Origin: Christiangramia aestuarii
GTDB taxonomy: Bacteria; Bacteroidota; Bacteroidia; Flavobacteriales; Flavobacteriaceae
Assembly (NCBI RefSeq): GCF_009735585.1
Contig: NZ_VJVW01000001.1
Coordinates: 729,698-793,697, forward strand
Length of the DNA: 64,000 nt
Reading direction: 5' to 3'
Each line of letters starts with the position of its first letter. Position 1 is the stretch's first letter. Positions 9,427 through 17,838 of the stretch are shown piece after piece. The translations under genes were made by a program, and so were the position numbers. The notes under the pieces are model-generated. The model worked only from the letters and a program-made list of their open reading frames with translations. It did not search any database and had not been told where the DNA came from.

Positions 9427-10572
9427 TTATTTTTTAAGATCTAATTCCTTCTGGTAGATCTGCCTGCCCAGTTCTGCCAGAAATGGAATACCCACCTCAT
9501 CATATTCATAATTGTTGTCATTGAACACCTGGTTCTCGTTCACCAGCAGCGTGGCAGATAAAAGGAATTCCACATTGTTTTTCTTATCCTGGATATAGGC
9601 GGTTTCGGTAAGAGTGCCGTAGGCATAGCCCACTTTATTATATATTTTCATATGTTCAGGGATACGATCTTTAGAATCACCGTAGATAAAGAACTTGCCG
9701 TAACTGTCATAATATTCGGTTTCGTCATAATCCATTTCACGAGGCAACCTGGACATGGCAGCTTTTAGGAACTTTCGATCTTCCTGGCCTAGCAAAAAGG
9801 TCTGGTCGTTTGTAAAATGATCAGGGAAGAACAGGCGCTTCATCAAATTATGCTGCACCAGCAAGGGAAAATAATTTTTATAGGCGAAACTGAAAGGCTC
9901 TTTTACCTCTTTATCCTCCTTTATATAGGCCTTTCCTTTTATCACATCAAATATCTGCAGCGAATCTGCCTTTTCGTTATGCGTAACCGGCATTTCGTAT
10001 TCTCCCTGCGAGGTATCGAAGATCATTCGCCTCGTATCTGTTGCGTCTGAGCCCTCTCCCGAAAACCTGTGCGAGATCCTGATGGGTGCCAAGCCTTTAT
10101 TCCTCAATTTTGAATTGATATAATCCTGCCCAAGGAATTCGAACAAACGATTGTAGGCATCATTATCACTCACCGCGAAGATCGCGTCAATATCCTCAGA
10201 GATCTTATGGGTCACCGAATCATTTTCGAACCTATAAGGAGTATTCTTATCTATGCTAACGCCCTGCTCCTGAAGTTCATTAAGCTTTTCCAGGCTAAGT
10301 ACTGCAATAGGAAGTTTTACCGTACTGGCTGGATAAAAATAGGCCTCAGGGTCCAGCCGGTATTTATAATCCCGGAATTTCACCTCTCCATTTTTTCGAA
10401 TTATCCGGGAATAGATGATCTGCACCTCGTGCTTTTTGGCATTCTTAAAAACCTGGGAAAGCCTGGGCTCATCTGAATCGGTGATTTTTTTAAAGGTCTT
10501 TATTTTGGAGCTACAGGCCGAAATACACATTACTAAGGCCAGGAGATATAGGTTTCGCATGCTTGGTGGCAA
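9427..10572 (-). CDS. Class A beta-lactamase-related serine hydrolase, lipoprotein
   Basis: Penicillin-binding/beta-lactamase fold protein of unknown substrate. The signal ends in lipobox ISAC (Cys20). The active-site motifs are S83-T-V-K86 (YPASTVKLPIA), S135-D-N137 and a KVG triad (YNKVGYAYG). With 381 residues it is longer than class A beta-lactamases, and it lacks an obvious omega-loop ExxxN, so a DD-peptidase or esterase role is as likely as drug resistance. ATG 10560 (MRNLYLLALV) is an equally good start. It is convergent with the LD-carboxypeptidase gene, with the two stops abutting. Confidence 0.8.
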   Translation of the reverse strand: MPPSMRNLYLLALVMCISACSSKIKTFKKITDSDEPRLSQVFKNAKKHEVQIIYSRIIRKNGEVKFRDYKYRLDPEAYFYPASTVKLPIAVLSLEKLNELQEQGVSIDKNTPYRFENDSVTHKISEDIDAIFAVSDNDAYNRLFEFLGQDYINSKLRNKGLAPIRISHRFSGEGSDATDTRRMIFDTSQGEYEMPVTHNEKADSLQIFDVIKGKAYIKEDKEVKEPFSFAYKNYFPLLVQHNLMKRLFFPDHFTNDQTFLLGQEDRKFLKAAMSRLPREMDYDETEYYDSYGKFFIYGDSKDRIPEHMKIYNKVGYAYGTLTETAYIQDKKNNVEFLLSATLLVNENQVFNDNNYEYDEVGIPFLAELGRQIYQKELDLKK

Positions 10573-10708
10573 AAGTTAAATTAACAAGTTAGACTATCCT
10601 GATATTTATAAAAGTAAAGCTATATTTAAATTAAAACAATTTTGTTCTCCAGGAGAATGTGAATTGTTTCTTCTTTTGAATTATCAATTTTATAATAACT
10701 TAGCAACA

Positions 10709-12229
10709 ATGGATACAGCAGCGCATTTTATTGAAGAAATTCAGAAAGGCTATACCACCAAAGGTGATTACCTGTATTTAGGGGCGGGAATGCTAAATTC
10801 TGAAGTACATGCAGACGCTGCCGTAAAGATACCTTTGAAGACCATGAACCGCCATGGCCTTATTGCCGGAGCTACCGGAACCGGAAAATCGAAAACCTTG
10901 CAGATCATTGCTGAAAATCTTTCGGAAAAAGGGGTGCCGGTTCTTTTAATGGACGTTAAAGGAGATCTAAGCGGTATCGCCGAGCCCTCTGAAGGAGCCG
11001 ATTTTATAAACGACCGACATAAGAAGCTCAATTTTCCTTTTGACAAGAAGGCCGCACCAGTAGAGATACTCACCCTTTCCAACCAGGAGGGAGTTCGGTT
11101 ACGGGCAACGGTTAGCGAATTCGGTCCGGTATTGTTATCAAGAATACTGGACCTTACTTCAGCCCAAACCGGTATCCTGGCTATCATCTTTAAATATTGT
11201 GACGATAATCAGCTCCCGCTTTTGGACCTGAAAGACCTTAAAAAGATCATTCAGTATGCGACCGAGGAGGGCAAGGAAGAGTTCGAAAAAGATTATGGCA
11301 GGATCTCAACGGCTTCTACCGGCGCCATTTTGCGAAAGATCGTGGCTCTAGAACAGCAGGGAGCAGATCTTTTCTTTGGGGAAAGATCCTTCGAGGTGAA
11401 CGACCTGCTTCGGAAGACCTATGAAGGCAAGGGCTTTGTAAACATTCTAAGGCTAACCGATATACAGGACAGGCCAAAACTGTTCTCAACTTTTATGCTA
11501 AGCCTTTTGGCGGAGATCTATACCACCTTTCCAGAGAAGGGCGATATGGACAAACCAGAACTGGTGATGTTCATAGATGAGGCACATCTTATTTTCGAGG
11601 AGGCTTCAGATGCATTGCTCGACCAGATCGAGAATATCGTTAAGCTCATAAGATCTAAGGGAGTAGGCATCTACTTTGTTACCCAGAACCCGGCCGATGT
11701 TCCGGAAGAGGTATTGGGCCAGCTGGGACTAAAAGTTCAGCATGCCTTAAGGGCTTTCACAGCCAAGGACAGGAAAGCCATAAAACTTGCCGCAGAAAAT
11801 TATCCCGAATCTCAATTTTATGATACCAAAAACATGCTTACCTCGTTAGGTATTGGTGAAGCACTGGTTTCCGCACTGGACGAGAAAGGAAGACCTTCTC
11901 CCCTGGTAGCTACCATGCTCAGGGCGCCGATGAGCAGGATGGACATACTTTCAGATTCTGAATTAAAGCAACTAATAGACAGGTCTGAACTGGTAAAAAA
12001 ATATAACGAGGAAATAGACCGCGAAAGCGCCTATGAACTGCTGAACAGGAAGATAGAAGAAGCAGAAAAAACGGAAGCAAAAGAAAAGGCAGAAAAACAA
12101 CGAGAAGAAGTAACAAAACCCAGCACCCGCCGTCGAACAAGCAGTACCGAAGGAGCAGTAATCAAGGTCCTTACGAGTGCTACCTTTATCAGGGGAGTCA
12201 TGGGCATCCTGAATAAATTTTTAAAATAA
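10709..12229 (+). CDS. HerA-like ATPase, DUF853 (YjgR) family
   Basis: Cytoplasmic P-loop ATPase of the HerA/FtsK superfamily; its role is unproven, with DNA translocation or repair inferred from relatives. Walker A is GATGTGKS (residues 54-61 from the chosen ATG) and Walker B is LVMFIDEAH. The middle contains STGAILRKI and FVTQNPADVPE, typical of the family. The C-terminus has a charged, Lys/Glu-rich linker and a basic tail with TRRRTSS. I chose ATG 10709 (MDTAAHFIEEI), because the in-frame TTG at 10664 adds 15 residues unlike the family. No nuclease partner such as NurA is adjacent. Confidence 0.85.
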   Translation: MDTAAHFIEEIQKGYTTKGDYLYLGAGMLNSEVHADAAVKIPLKTMNRHGLIAGATGTGKSKTLQIIAENLSEKGVPVLLMDVKGDLSGIAEPSEGADFINDRHKKLNFPFDKKAAPVEILTLSNQEGVRLRATVSEFGPVLLSRILDLTSAQTGILAIIFKYCDDNQLPLLDLKDLKKIIQYATEEGKEEFEKDYGRISTASTGAILRKIVALEQQGADLFFGERSFEVNDLLRKTYEGKGFVNILRLTDIQDRPKLFSTFMLSLLAEIYTTFPEKGDMDKPELVMFIDEAHLIFEEASDALLDQIENIVKLIRSKGVGIYFVTQNPADVPEEVLGQLGLKVQHALRAFTAKDRKAIKLAAENYPESQFYDTKNMLTSLGIGEALVSALDEKGRPSPLVATMLRAPMSRMDILSDSELKQLIDRSELVKKYNEEIDRESAYELLNRKIEEAEKTEAKEKAEKQREEVTKPSTRRRTSSTEGAVIKVLTSATFIRGVMGILNKFLK

Positions 12230-12246
12230 AAACTACTCAATCTAAT

Positions 12247-12804
12247 ATGTACAAAAAAGCTTTATTTATTCTTGGTTTATGTGCAGGTATCGTTTCCTGT
12301 ACCAATGATGAAGAAAACCCTTATTTAATTACTTCTAACCAGGTGGGTCCGCTTAAAAAAGAGATCAGGATTAATCAACTAGACTCAATTTTTAAGAACG
12401 ACAGTATCGTACGCCAAACCAGCGGTCCACAGGAATTCAGGTCTACAGATGAGATCAAGATATTCAGCCAGGATGGAGAAGCTTTATTAAGCCTGGAACC
12501 ACTTCAGGAATTCGATTCCACAAGTACTATCGGGTATATCAGGATTCTGGATCCGAGGTATGAGACCAAGAACGGGATCACCATACAGAGCACTTTCAAG
12601 GACATCGTTGAAAATTATAATATCTCGAGAATAGAAAATACTATCAATTCTGCAGTGGTTTTCATCGACGAGATCAATGCATATATCACTATAGACAAAG
12701 ACCAGTTACCTACCAGCCTGAGATACGATACAGACAGCAAGATCATGGCTTCGCAGATCCCAGACACGGCCAAGATCAAGTATTTCATGATCTACTGGAA
12801 CTAG
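12247..12804 (+). CDS. Hypothetical lipoprotein
   Basis: I do not recognise a family. The 185-residue product begins MYKKALFILGLCAGIVSC with Cys18 in a good lipobox, so it is probably lipidated, and EEN follows shortly after the Cys. The mature protein is mixed alpha/beta in composition with no repeats, metal motif or catalytic signature. It follows the HerA-like gene by 17 bases, and its stop is one base before the ATG of the pyrophosphatase gene, so the two are probably translated from one message. Annotating it beyond a lipoprotein would be a guess. Confidence 0.75.
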   Translation: MYKKALFILGLCAGIVSCTNDEENPYLITSNQVGPLKKEIRINQLDSIFKNDSIVRQTSGPQEFRSTDEIKIFSQDGEALLSLEPLQEFDSTSTIGYIRILDPRYETKNGITIQSTFKDIVENYNISRIENTINSAVVFIDEINAYITIDKDQLPTSLRYDTDSKIMASQIPDTAKIKYFMIYWN

Positions 12805-12805
12805 C

Positions 12806-13276
12806 ATGCGAGCCAGCCTCCTGCTCATTTTCTTTTGCCTTTTCCAGGCCTGTAAATCTCCGGAGGATTACCTAAATACAGAACTCAGGTCGAAAAATGG
12901 TTATTTCCAGGCGGTCATAGAGATCCCGGCGGGTACAAATTCCAAGATAGAATATCATAAGATCGATAAGGTCTTTAAACCTTCACTAAGGGATGGTGAA
13001 GAACGCAAGATAGATTTCTTGCCCTACCCAGGGAATTATGGGTTCATCCCATCCACTTTTTCAGATCCTGAAAAAGGAGGAGATGGTGATGCCCTTGATG
13101 TGATGGTGCTTAGTTCCACCATTCCCTCCGGTAAGATCATAGAGTTCATCCCCATAGGAATGATAAAATTGATAGATGCAGGAGAAGAAGATTTTAAAGT
13201 GATCGCGATCCCTGCCGATGAGTCACTTAGGACGATTAATGTAGAAAGTTTTAAAGATTTCGTAAAAAAGTATTAA
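12806..13276 (+). CDS. ppa: Inorganic pyrophosphatase, lipoprotein form, truncated by in-frame stop
   Basis: Family I pyrophosphatase core: FLPYPGNYGFIP, the metal-binding GDGDALDVMV (D93, D95, D98) and DAGEEDFKVIAIP are unmistakable. The N-terminus carries a lipobox (LFQAC, Cys16), so it belongs to an exported subgroup rather than the cytoplasmic enzyme. The frame stops at TAA 13274-13276 after KKY. The same frame then continues with the missing C-terminal piece (13277-13402), so the product lacks the region holding the E. coli Tyr141/Lys142 equivalents. It is probably inactive unless the stop is read through or is a sequence error. The gene starts one base after the lipoprotein gene upstream. 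Confidence 0.85.
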   Translation: MRASLLLIFFCLFQACKSPEDYLNTELRSKNGYFQAVIEIPAGTNSKIEYHKIDKVFKPSLRDGEERKIDFLPYPGNYGFIPSTFSDPEKGGDGDALDVMVLSSTIPSGKIIEFIPIGMIKLIDAGEEDFKVIAIPADESLRTINVESFKDFVKKY

Positions 13277-13402
13277 CCAGCCAGGATCATCATGGAAAGC
13301 TGGTTCCTGAATTACGATCCTGCCGACACCTCTGAATTACTGGGTTGGGCCGATGAAAAAGAAACTGAAAACGAGATCCTACGCCTGCAACGCAAGTGGT
13401 AA
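13277..13402 (+). pseudogene. Stranded C-terminal fragment of the pyrophosphatase
   Basis: Directly after the TAA, and in the same frame, 41 codons read PARIIMESWFLNYDPADTS and then ELLGWADEKETENEIL before a second TAA at 13400-13402. This aligns by eye with the E. coli PPase C-terminus around HFFEHYKDL and VEGWENAEAAKAEI. The Tyr of HYK is kept but the following Lys is Asp here. An ATG at 13292 could start a 36-residue peptide, but it would be only this fragment, so I treat it as gene debris. Confidence 0.75.
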
Positions 13403-13470
13403 AATTTGTTAATGTTCATTTTTCAAAAGATTGTTTAGCTACTTTTATTTCATAACCAATAAAACAAGTT

Positions 13471-13674
13471 ATGATTAAAGTCTTAGCAATGATAATGACC
13501 ATTGGTGGCGCCATAGCGCTTGTAATGGGAGTTTTAGGGATTTTTGGTAGTGTAGCCTTAATGCTTAGTCCATGGGCGCTTACTATCCTGGGCTTTGTAT
13601 TCTTCGTCGCCGGAATTTCCATGTTGAAATACCGTAGAGATACAGACGAGGTAGCGGCACAAAGCCAGCAATAG
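13471..13674 (+). CDS. Small two-helix membrane protein
   Basis: A 67-residue protein with two hydrophobic helices, roughly residues 3-25 (VLAMIMTIGGAIALVMGVLG) and 30-52 (ALMLSPWALTILGFVFFVAG), followed by a short charged tail YRRDTDEVAAQSQQ. No family is recognised and the function is unknown. The start ATG fits the hydrophobic N-terminus. It has its own terminator (13694-13725), shared with the convergent ftsZ. The gene looks real because the frame ends neatly between the broken pyrophosphatase gene and that hairpin. Confidence 0.65.
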   Translation: MIKVLAMIMTIGGAIALVMGVLGIFGSVALMLSPWALTILGFVFFVAGISMLKYRRDTDEVAAQSQQ

Positions 13675-13693
13675 CACTTGTAAATTTAAGCAA

Positions 13694-13725
13694 TAAAAAA
13701 GGGACGCAATTTTGCGTCCCTTTTT
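13694..13725. terminator. Bidirectional terminator at the end of the dcw cluster
   Basis: GGGACGCAA (13701-13709) pairs with TTGCGTCCC (13712-13720), with A6 before and T5 after. It lies between the small membrane protein gene and the ftsZ stop, so it can end transcription from both sides. It marks the 3' end of the division and cell-wall operon. Confidence 0.88.
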
Positions 13726-13742
13726 CGTGGCTAGGTTGAAAA

Positions 13743-15737
13743 TTAATCTACATTATCATGTAGAAAAGAATTGTTTCTCCTGAAGTGAAGATCATTGTTC
13801 TCGTCCTGGTCTATGCTGGTACGGGACAATTTTCCCTCTCCTGGTTTAGAATTATCCAGTTCGATCCCCGCACGCTTATAAGCAGGCTGCTTCTCGATCT
13901 CGTCGATCTGTGCAGATCCCGTTCTGAACTTATAATTGAATTCTTTCATTTTTGCTTTTCTCTCGGCAGTTCTTTGTCTCACAACCTCAGATGAAATTGG
14001 ATTGTCGAAAGGATCGTGCGCATCTCCGCTTTCTTCCTTCTTAGGAGCAGGTTCCACGGTTCTTTTTTCAAAAGCGATGGTTTCATCCTTTATCTCCTCT
14101 TCTTTTTGAGGTGCCTTGGATCTCTCCAGCTTCTCTTCCATTTCCATATAATCGTCCAGGCTGTATCTTTTTATCCCCTGGTTAGAGCTTTCGGTCACAG
14201 GAACTATCTCTATGGCTTCGTTTACCTTGATATTTCTCGCTTCCTGCTGATCTTCTTCCTCTTCCAGGCTATGTCTGGTAATTTCTTCCTGCTGGAATTT
14301 TGCCTTTGGCTCTTCTCTTTCCTGGTTTGCCGGCATATCGAAAGTGAACATGAATTGCTCTTCGCTTTCAGACTTTACTTCCTCAGGGTCGTTCACTTCC
14401 ATGGCCCTGATTTCTTCTGAAGTATCGTTAATGATAAAATCCTCTGGATCTACTTCTTCATAGATAACGTCCAGCTTTCTCGCATAATCTGGAGTTTTAT
14501 AGACGTCATCTACCTTTTTCTGAATATTTCCTACCTCATCTACTTCTTCTTCGTTCTCGTCCAGGGTATGGATGATCTTTTCCTCTTTTTGAGGCTCCTC
14601 GAACTGCAATTGGTTTTCTGCAGGTTTGTTCATGGGAGCACTAACCTGGGATACCGGTCCTGAATTCTTGGCAGAAAGGTCCTGTTCGGCCTTTTGTTCA
14701 TCTTCCAGGGTATGGATAATCTTTTTTGTTTCGGTATTCGTAATCTCATTCTGCTGTTCTACATCGAAACCAGTAGCGATGATAGTTACAGCAATGGCAT
14801 CTTCTAAAGCCTCGTCTTCACCAACACCCATAATGATGTTCGCGCTGTGACCGGCTTCTGCCTGTATGTGATCGTTGATCTCACCAATCTCATCTATGGT
14901 GATCTCTTCGTTACCGGAAACAATGAGCAGTAAAACATTCTTGGCACCGGTAATCTTATTATCATTCAACAACGGAGAGTCTAAAGCTTTCATGATCGCA
15001 TCTGTAGCCCTGTTTGCGCCAGAGGCCTGAGCGGACCCCATGATCGCAGTACCAGAATTGCTCAATACGGTCTTGGCATCGCGCAAGTCAATATTCTGGG
15101 TGTAGTGATGCGTAATAACTTCAGCAATACCCCTGGAAGCTGTAGCCAGGACTTCATCTGCCTTAGAGAAACCGGCTTTGAAACCAAGGTTTCCATAAAC
15201 CTCACGAAGCTTGTTATTGTTGATCACGATAAGTGAATCTACATGACTTCTCAGTCTTTCTACCCCTAACTGGGCCTGCTCGTTCCTGTTCCTTCCTTCA
15301 AACTGAAAGGGAATTGTCACGATCCCAACTGTAAGGATATCCAGTTCTTTTGCCTGTTTGGCAATGATTGGCGCAGCTCCTGTACCGGTACCTCCACCCA
15401 TTCCGGCAGTGATAAACACCATCTTGGTATTGGTATCCAGCATTTGTTTGATTTCTTCAAAACTTTCTACTGCTGCTTTTTCCCCGATCTCGGGATTCGC
15501 TCCTGCTCCTAGTCCTTCGGTTAAGGTCACACCTAATTGAATCTTGTTGGGAACCGGACTGTTCTCAAGTGCCTGTGAATCGGTATTACAAACAACAAAA
15601 TCAACTCCTTTTATTCCTAACTGGAACATGTGGTTGATGGCATTGCTTCCTCCACCGCCTACACCAATCACTTTGATGACGTTCGATTGATTCTTAGGTA
15701 AATCGAATGAGATGTCTCCAAATTCTGTACTGCTCAT
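13743..15737 (-). CDS. ftsZ: Cell division GTPase FtsZ with long C-terminal linker
   Basis: Tubulin-like GTPase forming the Z-ring. The GTP-binding core spans about residues 15-335, with GVGGGGSNAINHM, the signature GGGTGTG (114-120) and the T7 region. About 250 residues of acidic linker follow, rich in Glu, Lys and Gln. A conserved-looking C-terminal peptide (EIEKQPAYKRAGIEL, about residue 610) and a further basic/polar tail come last. With 664 residues it is much longer than E. coli FtsZ (383), as is usual in Bacteroidota. It is the last gene of the dcw cluster, 28 bases after ftsA, and ends before a terminator. Confidence 0.97.
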   Translation of the reverse strand: MSSTEFGDISFDLPKNQSNVIKVIGVGGGGSNAINHMFQLGIKGVDFVVCNTDSQALENSPVPNKIQLGVTLTEGLGAGANPEIGEKAAVESFEEIKQMLDTNTKMVFITAGMGGGTGTGAAPIIAKQAKELDILTVGIVTIPFQFEGRNRNEQAQLGVERLRSHVDSLIVINNNKLREVYGNLGFKAGFSKADEVLATASRGIAEVITHHYTQNIDLRDAKTVLSNSGTAIMGSAQASGANRATDAIMKALDSPLLNDNKITGAKNVLLLIVSGNEEITIDEIGEINDHIQAEAGHSANIIMGVGEDEALEDAIAVTIIATGFDVEQQNEITNTETKKIIHTLEDEQKAEQDLSAKNSGPVSQVSAPMNKPAENQLQFEEPQKEEKIIHTLDENEEEVDEVGNIQKKVDDVYKTPDYARKLDVIYEEVDPEDFIINDTSEEIRAMEVNDPEEVKSESEEQFMFTFDMPANQEREEPKAKFQQEEITRHSLEEEEDQQEARNIKVNEAIEIVPVTESSNQGIKRYSLDDYMEMEEKLERSKAPQKEEEIKDETIAFEKRTVEPAPKKEESGDAHDPFDNPISSEVVRQRTAERKAKMKEFNYKFRTGSAQIDEIEKQPAYKRAGIELDNSKPGEGKLSRTSIDQDENNDLHFRRNNSFLHDNVD

Positions 15738-15765
15738 AAACTCTGTTTTACTGGTTGTATCTTTA

Positions 15766-17118
15766 TTACTCTGCGTTGTCTAAAAAATCTTTGAATTTCT
15801 CTGCCCACTTATCAAAAATGCTTTTGCGGGCAACTTTTTTCGAGGTTTCCTCCTCGTGATCCTGCTCGTCCTGAACATGATCTTCCTCTTCATGTTCTGT
15901 GCTATCCTCTACGGGACTTTTATCTGAAAGCACTGCTTCTTCCTGGAACCTTCTGTTTCCTTTTTCCAGGCTGTTCATCACTAAACCAACCGCGGTCGCA
16001 TACACTGGACTGGTTGTTTCAGAATCATTGTTACCGGCAAGATGCTCGTTAGGATAACCTATCCTGGTATCCATTCCGGTAATATATTCAGCGGTTTGCT
16101 TCAGGTGTTTCAACTGAGCTCCACCACCGGTCAATACCAGCCCGGCTATGAGTTTTTTCTTCTGCTCATCATGCCCGTAGTTCTTGATCTCCAGGAAAAC
16201 CTGTTCGATGATCTCCACCACCCTCGCATTAATGATCTTGGAAAGGTTCTTAAGGGTGATCTCCTTCGGCTCTCTTCCTCTTAACCCGGGAATAGAAACG
16301 ATCTCGTTATCCTTGTTCTCACCCGGCCATGCTGAACCGAATTTCACTTTCAGCAATTCGGCCTGTTTTTCAATGATCGAGCAACCTTCCTTGATATCTT
16401 CGGTAATCACATTACCACCAAAAGGGATTACCGCGGTATGGCGAATAATTCCGTCTTTAAAAATGGCAAGGTCTGTAGTACCACCACCTATATCGATAAG
16501 TGCCACCCCGGCTTCCTTTTCTTCCTGACTTAAAACAGCATTTGCTGAAGCCAATGGCTCCAGTGTAACGGCGGAAAGCTCAAGACCGGCGCTCTTCACA
16601 CATCTTCCAATATTCCTGATAGAAGAAACCTGACCAACCACCACGTGGAAATTGGCTTCCAGTCTGCCTCCATACATCCCGATAGGTTCCTTGATCTCTG
16701 CCTGGCCGTCTACTTTGAATTCCTGCGGAAGAACGTGTATGATCTCCTCGCCAGGAAGCATCACCAGCTTATGAACCTGGTTACAAAGGGTATGAATATC
16801 ATCTGCATCTATCACTTCGTCAGGATTCTGGCGGGTGATATAATCACTATGCTGAAGGCTTCTAATATGCTGCCCGGCAATTCCCACTACTACTTCACTA
16901 ATCTTTAAACCGCTATCGGCTTCTGCTTCCTGTATTGCCTGCTGGATAGACTGAATGGTCTGGGTGATATTGTTCACCACGCCCCTGTGTACGCCAAGAG
17001 ACTTGGATTTCCCAATCCCGATGATCTCTACCTTGCCGTACTCATTTTTGCGGCCTATCATAGCCACAATCTTGGTTGTTCCAATATCTAATCCTACTGC
17101 AATATCGTTTTGTTCCAT
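15766..17118 (-). CDS. ftsA: Cell division protein FtsA
   Basis: Actin-like ATPase that tethers FtsZ to the membrane. The N-terminus has the phosphate-1 motif GLDIGTTKIVAMIG. SHS2-region features follow, then IDIGGGTTDLAIF (phosphate-2) and LVLTGGGAQL (adenosine). The C-terminus has an acidic His/Glu-rich linker and then KSIFDKWAEKFKDFLDN, a plausible amphipathic membrane-targeting helix. Its 450 residues are slightly longer than E. coli FtsA because of that linker. It sits between ftsQ (3-base gap) and ftsZ, the usual order. Confidence 0.96.
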   Translation of the reverse strand: MEQNDIAVGLDIGTTKIVAMIGRKNEYGKVEIIGIGKSKSLGVHRGVVNNITQTIQSIQQAIQEAEADSGLKISEVVVGIAGQHIRSLQHSDYITRQNPDEVIDADDIHTLCNQVHKLVMLPGEEIIHVLPQEFKVDGQAEIKEPIGMYGGRLEANFHVVVGQVSSIRNIGRCVKSAGLELSAVTLEPLASANAVLSQEEKEAGVALIDIGGGTTDLAIFKDGIIRHTAVIPFGGNVITEDIKEGCSIIEKQAELLKVKFGSAWPGENKDNEIVSIPGLRGREPKEITLKNLSKIINARVVEIIEQVFLEIKNYGHDEQKKKLIAGLVLTGGGAQLKHLKQTAEYITGMDTRIGYPNEHLAGNNDSETTSPVYATAVGLVMNSLEKGNRRFQEEAVLSDKSPVEDSTEHEEEDHVQDEQDHEEETSKKVARKSIFDKWAEKFKDFLDNAE

Positions 17119-17121
17119 AAA

Positions 17122-17838
17122 CTATTTTTTCGTGCACACAACCTGGTCACCAAATTGTAAGTTCACTTTTTTGTAGGTATCTAATTTCTTTTCTTTCTGT
17201 GCTTTTTTATAAAAGGCTTTGAAATTGTTGAATTTTAAAGCCACATTGCTCGAGTCTCCGAGGTAAAGTTCAAAATCCAGTTCTCTTAACTCAAGTATAT
17301 ATTTATCGCCTTTAAGCCTGCTAATTCCGGTAATATGCCTGGTTAAGAACTCATCGTTCTTAATATAGTTCACGATGTTGTAGGCTTTGGATACATTGGC
17401 TCCATCAAACCCAAACATCAGTGGTACTCTAGCGGTATAAAATTGACTTAGCGGCATAAGCTCGCCGTTCTTATCCAGGTAGAAGGAAGAATTCCCAACT
17501 ACTCTTCCAATAGGCTTGCGCTGACTTACTTCTGCTTTTAATTTACCGTCAAGAGTGAGGTAAACCTCCGCATTTTCAATCATTTCGTGTTCGTTCAAAA
17601 GGGCTTCAACCCTATTCAAATCTAAAGTTTCTTTATCTATACTCGAGACGGCCGAATTATTTTGTATCAACAATTTATTAACCACTTCCTCAGTAACATA
17701 GAGATTTTCGGTATCAGTAAATTTTACCTCTACCTTTCTGATTTCCCGTGATTTATGTCGTTTTTCAGCAAAACCGTATAAAAGGCCAATTAGTGCCACT
17801 AAAACGAAAGCTTTTATGTAACCAAGACTACGCTTCAT
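17122..17838 (-). CDS. ftsQ: Cell division protein FtsQ
   Basis: Bitopic divisome protein linking FtsZ-ring assembly to septal wall synthesis. A short basic N-terminus (MKRSLGYIK) is followed by one membrane helix (about residues 9-24), then a POTRA-like and FtsQ periplasmic region with LLNEHEMIENAEVYLTLDG and VSQRKPIGRVV. The 238 residues match flavobacterial FtsQ. Sequence conservation of this family is low, so the call leans partly on position between murC and ftsA. The start overlaps the end of murC by 11 bases, which suggests coupled translation. Confidence 0.88.
   Translation of the reverse strand: MKRSLGYIKAFVLVALIGLLYGFAEKRHKSREIRKVEVKFTDTENLYVTEEVVNKLLIQNNSAVSSIDKETLDLNRVEALLNEHEMIENAEVYLTLDGKLKAEVSQRKPIGRVVGNSSFYLDKNGELMPLSQFYTARVPLMFGFDGANVSKAYNIVNYIKNDEFLTRHITGISRLKGDKYILELRELDFELYLGDSSNVALKFNNFKAFYKKAQKEKKLDTYKKVNLQFGDQVVCTKK

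Noticed and set aside
9427-10572. Serine hydrolase as an acquired beta-lactamase
   Set aside because: No clear omega-loop signature, a chromosomal wall-enzyme neighbourhood and no mobile element nearby; resistance is not supported.
13292-13402. Possible 36-codon gene starting at ATG 13292
   Set aside because: It is in phase with, and homologous to, the missing C-terminus of the pyrophosphatase just upstream, so it is a fragment rather than a gene.
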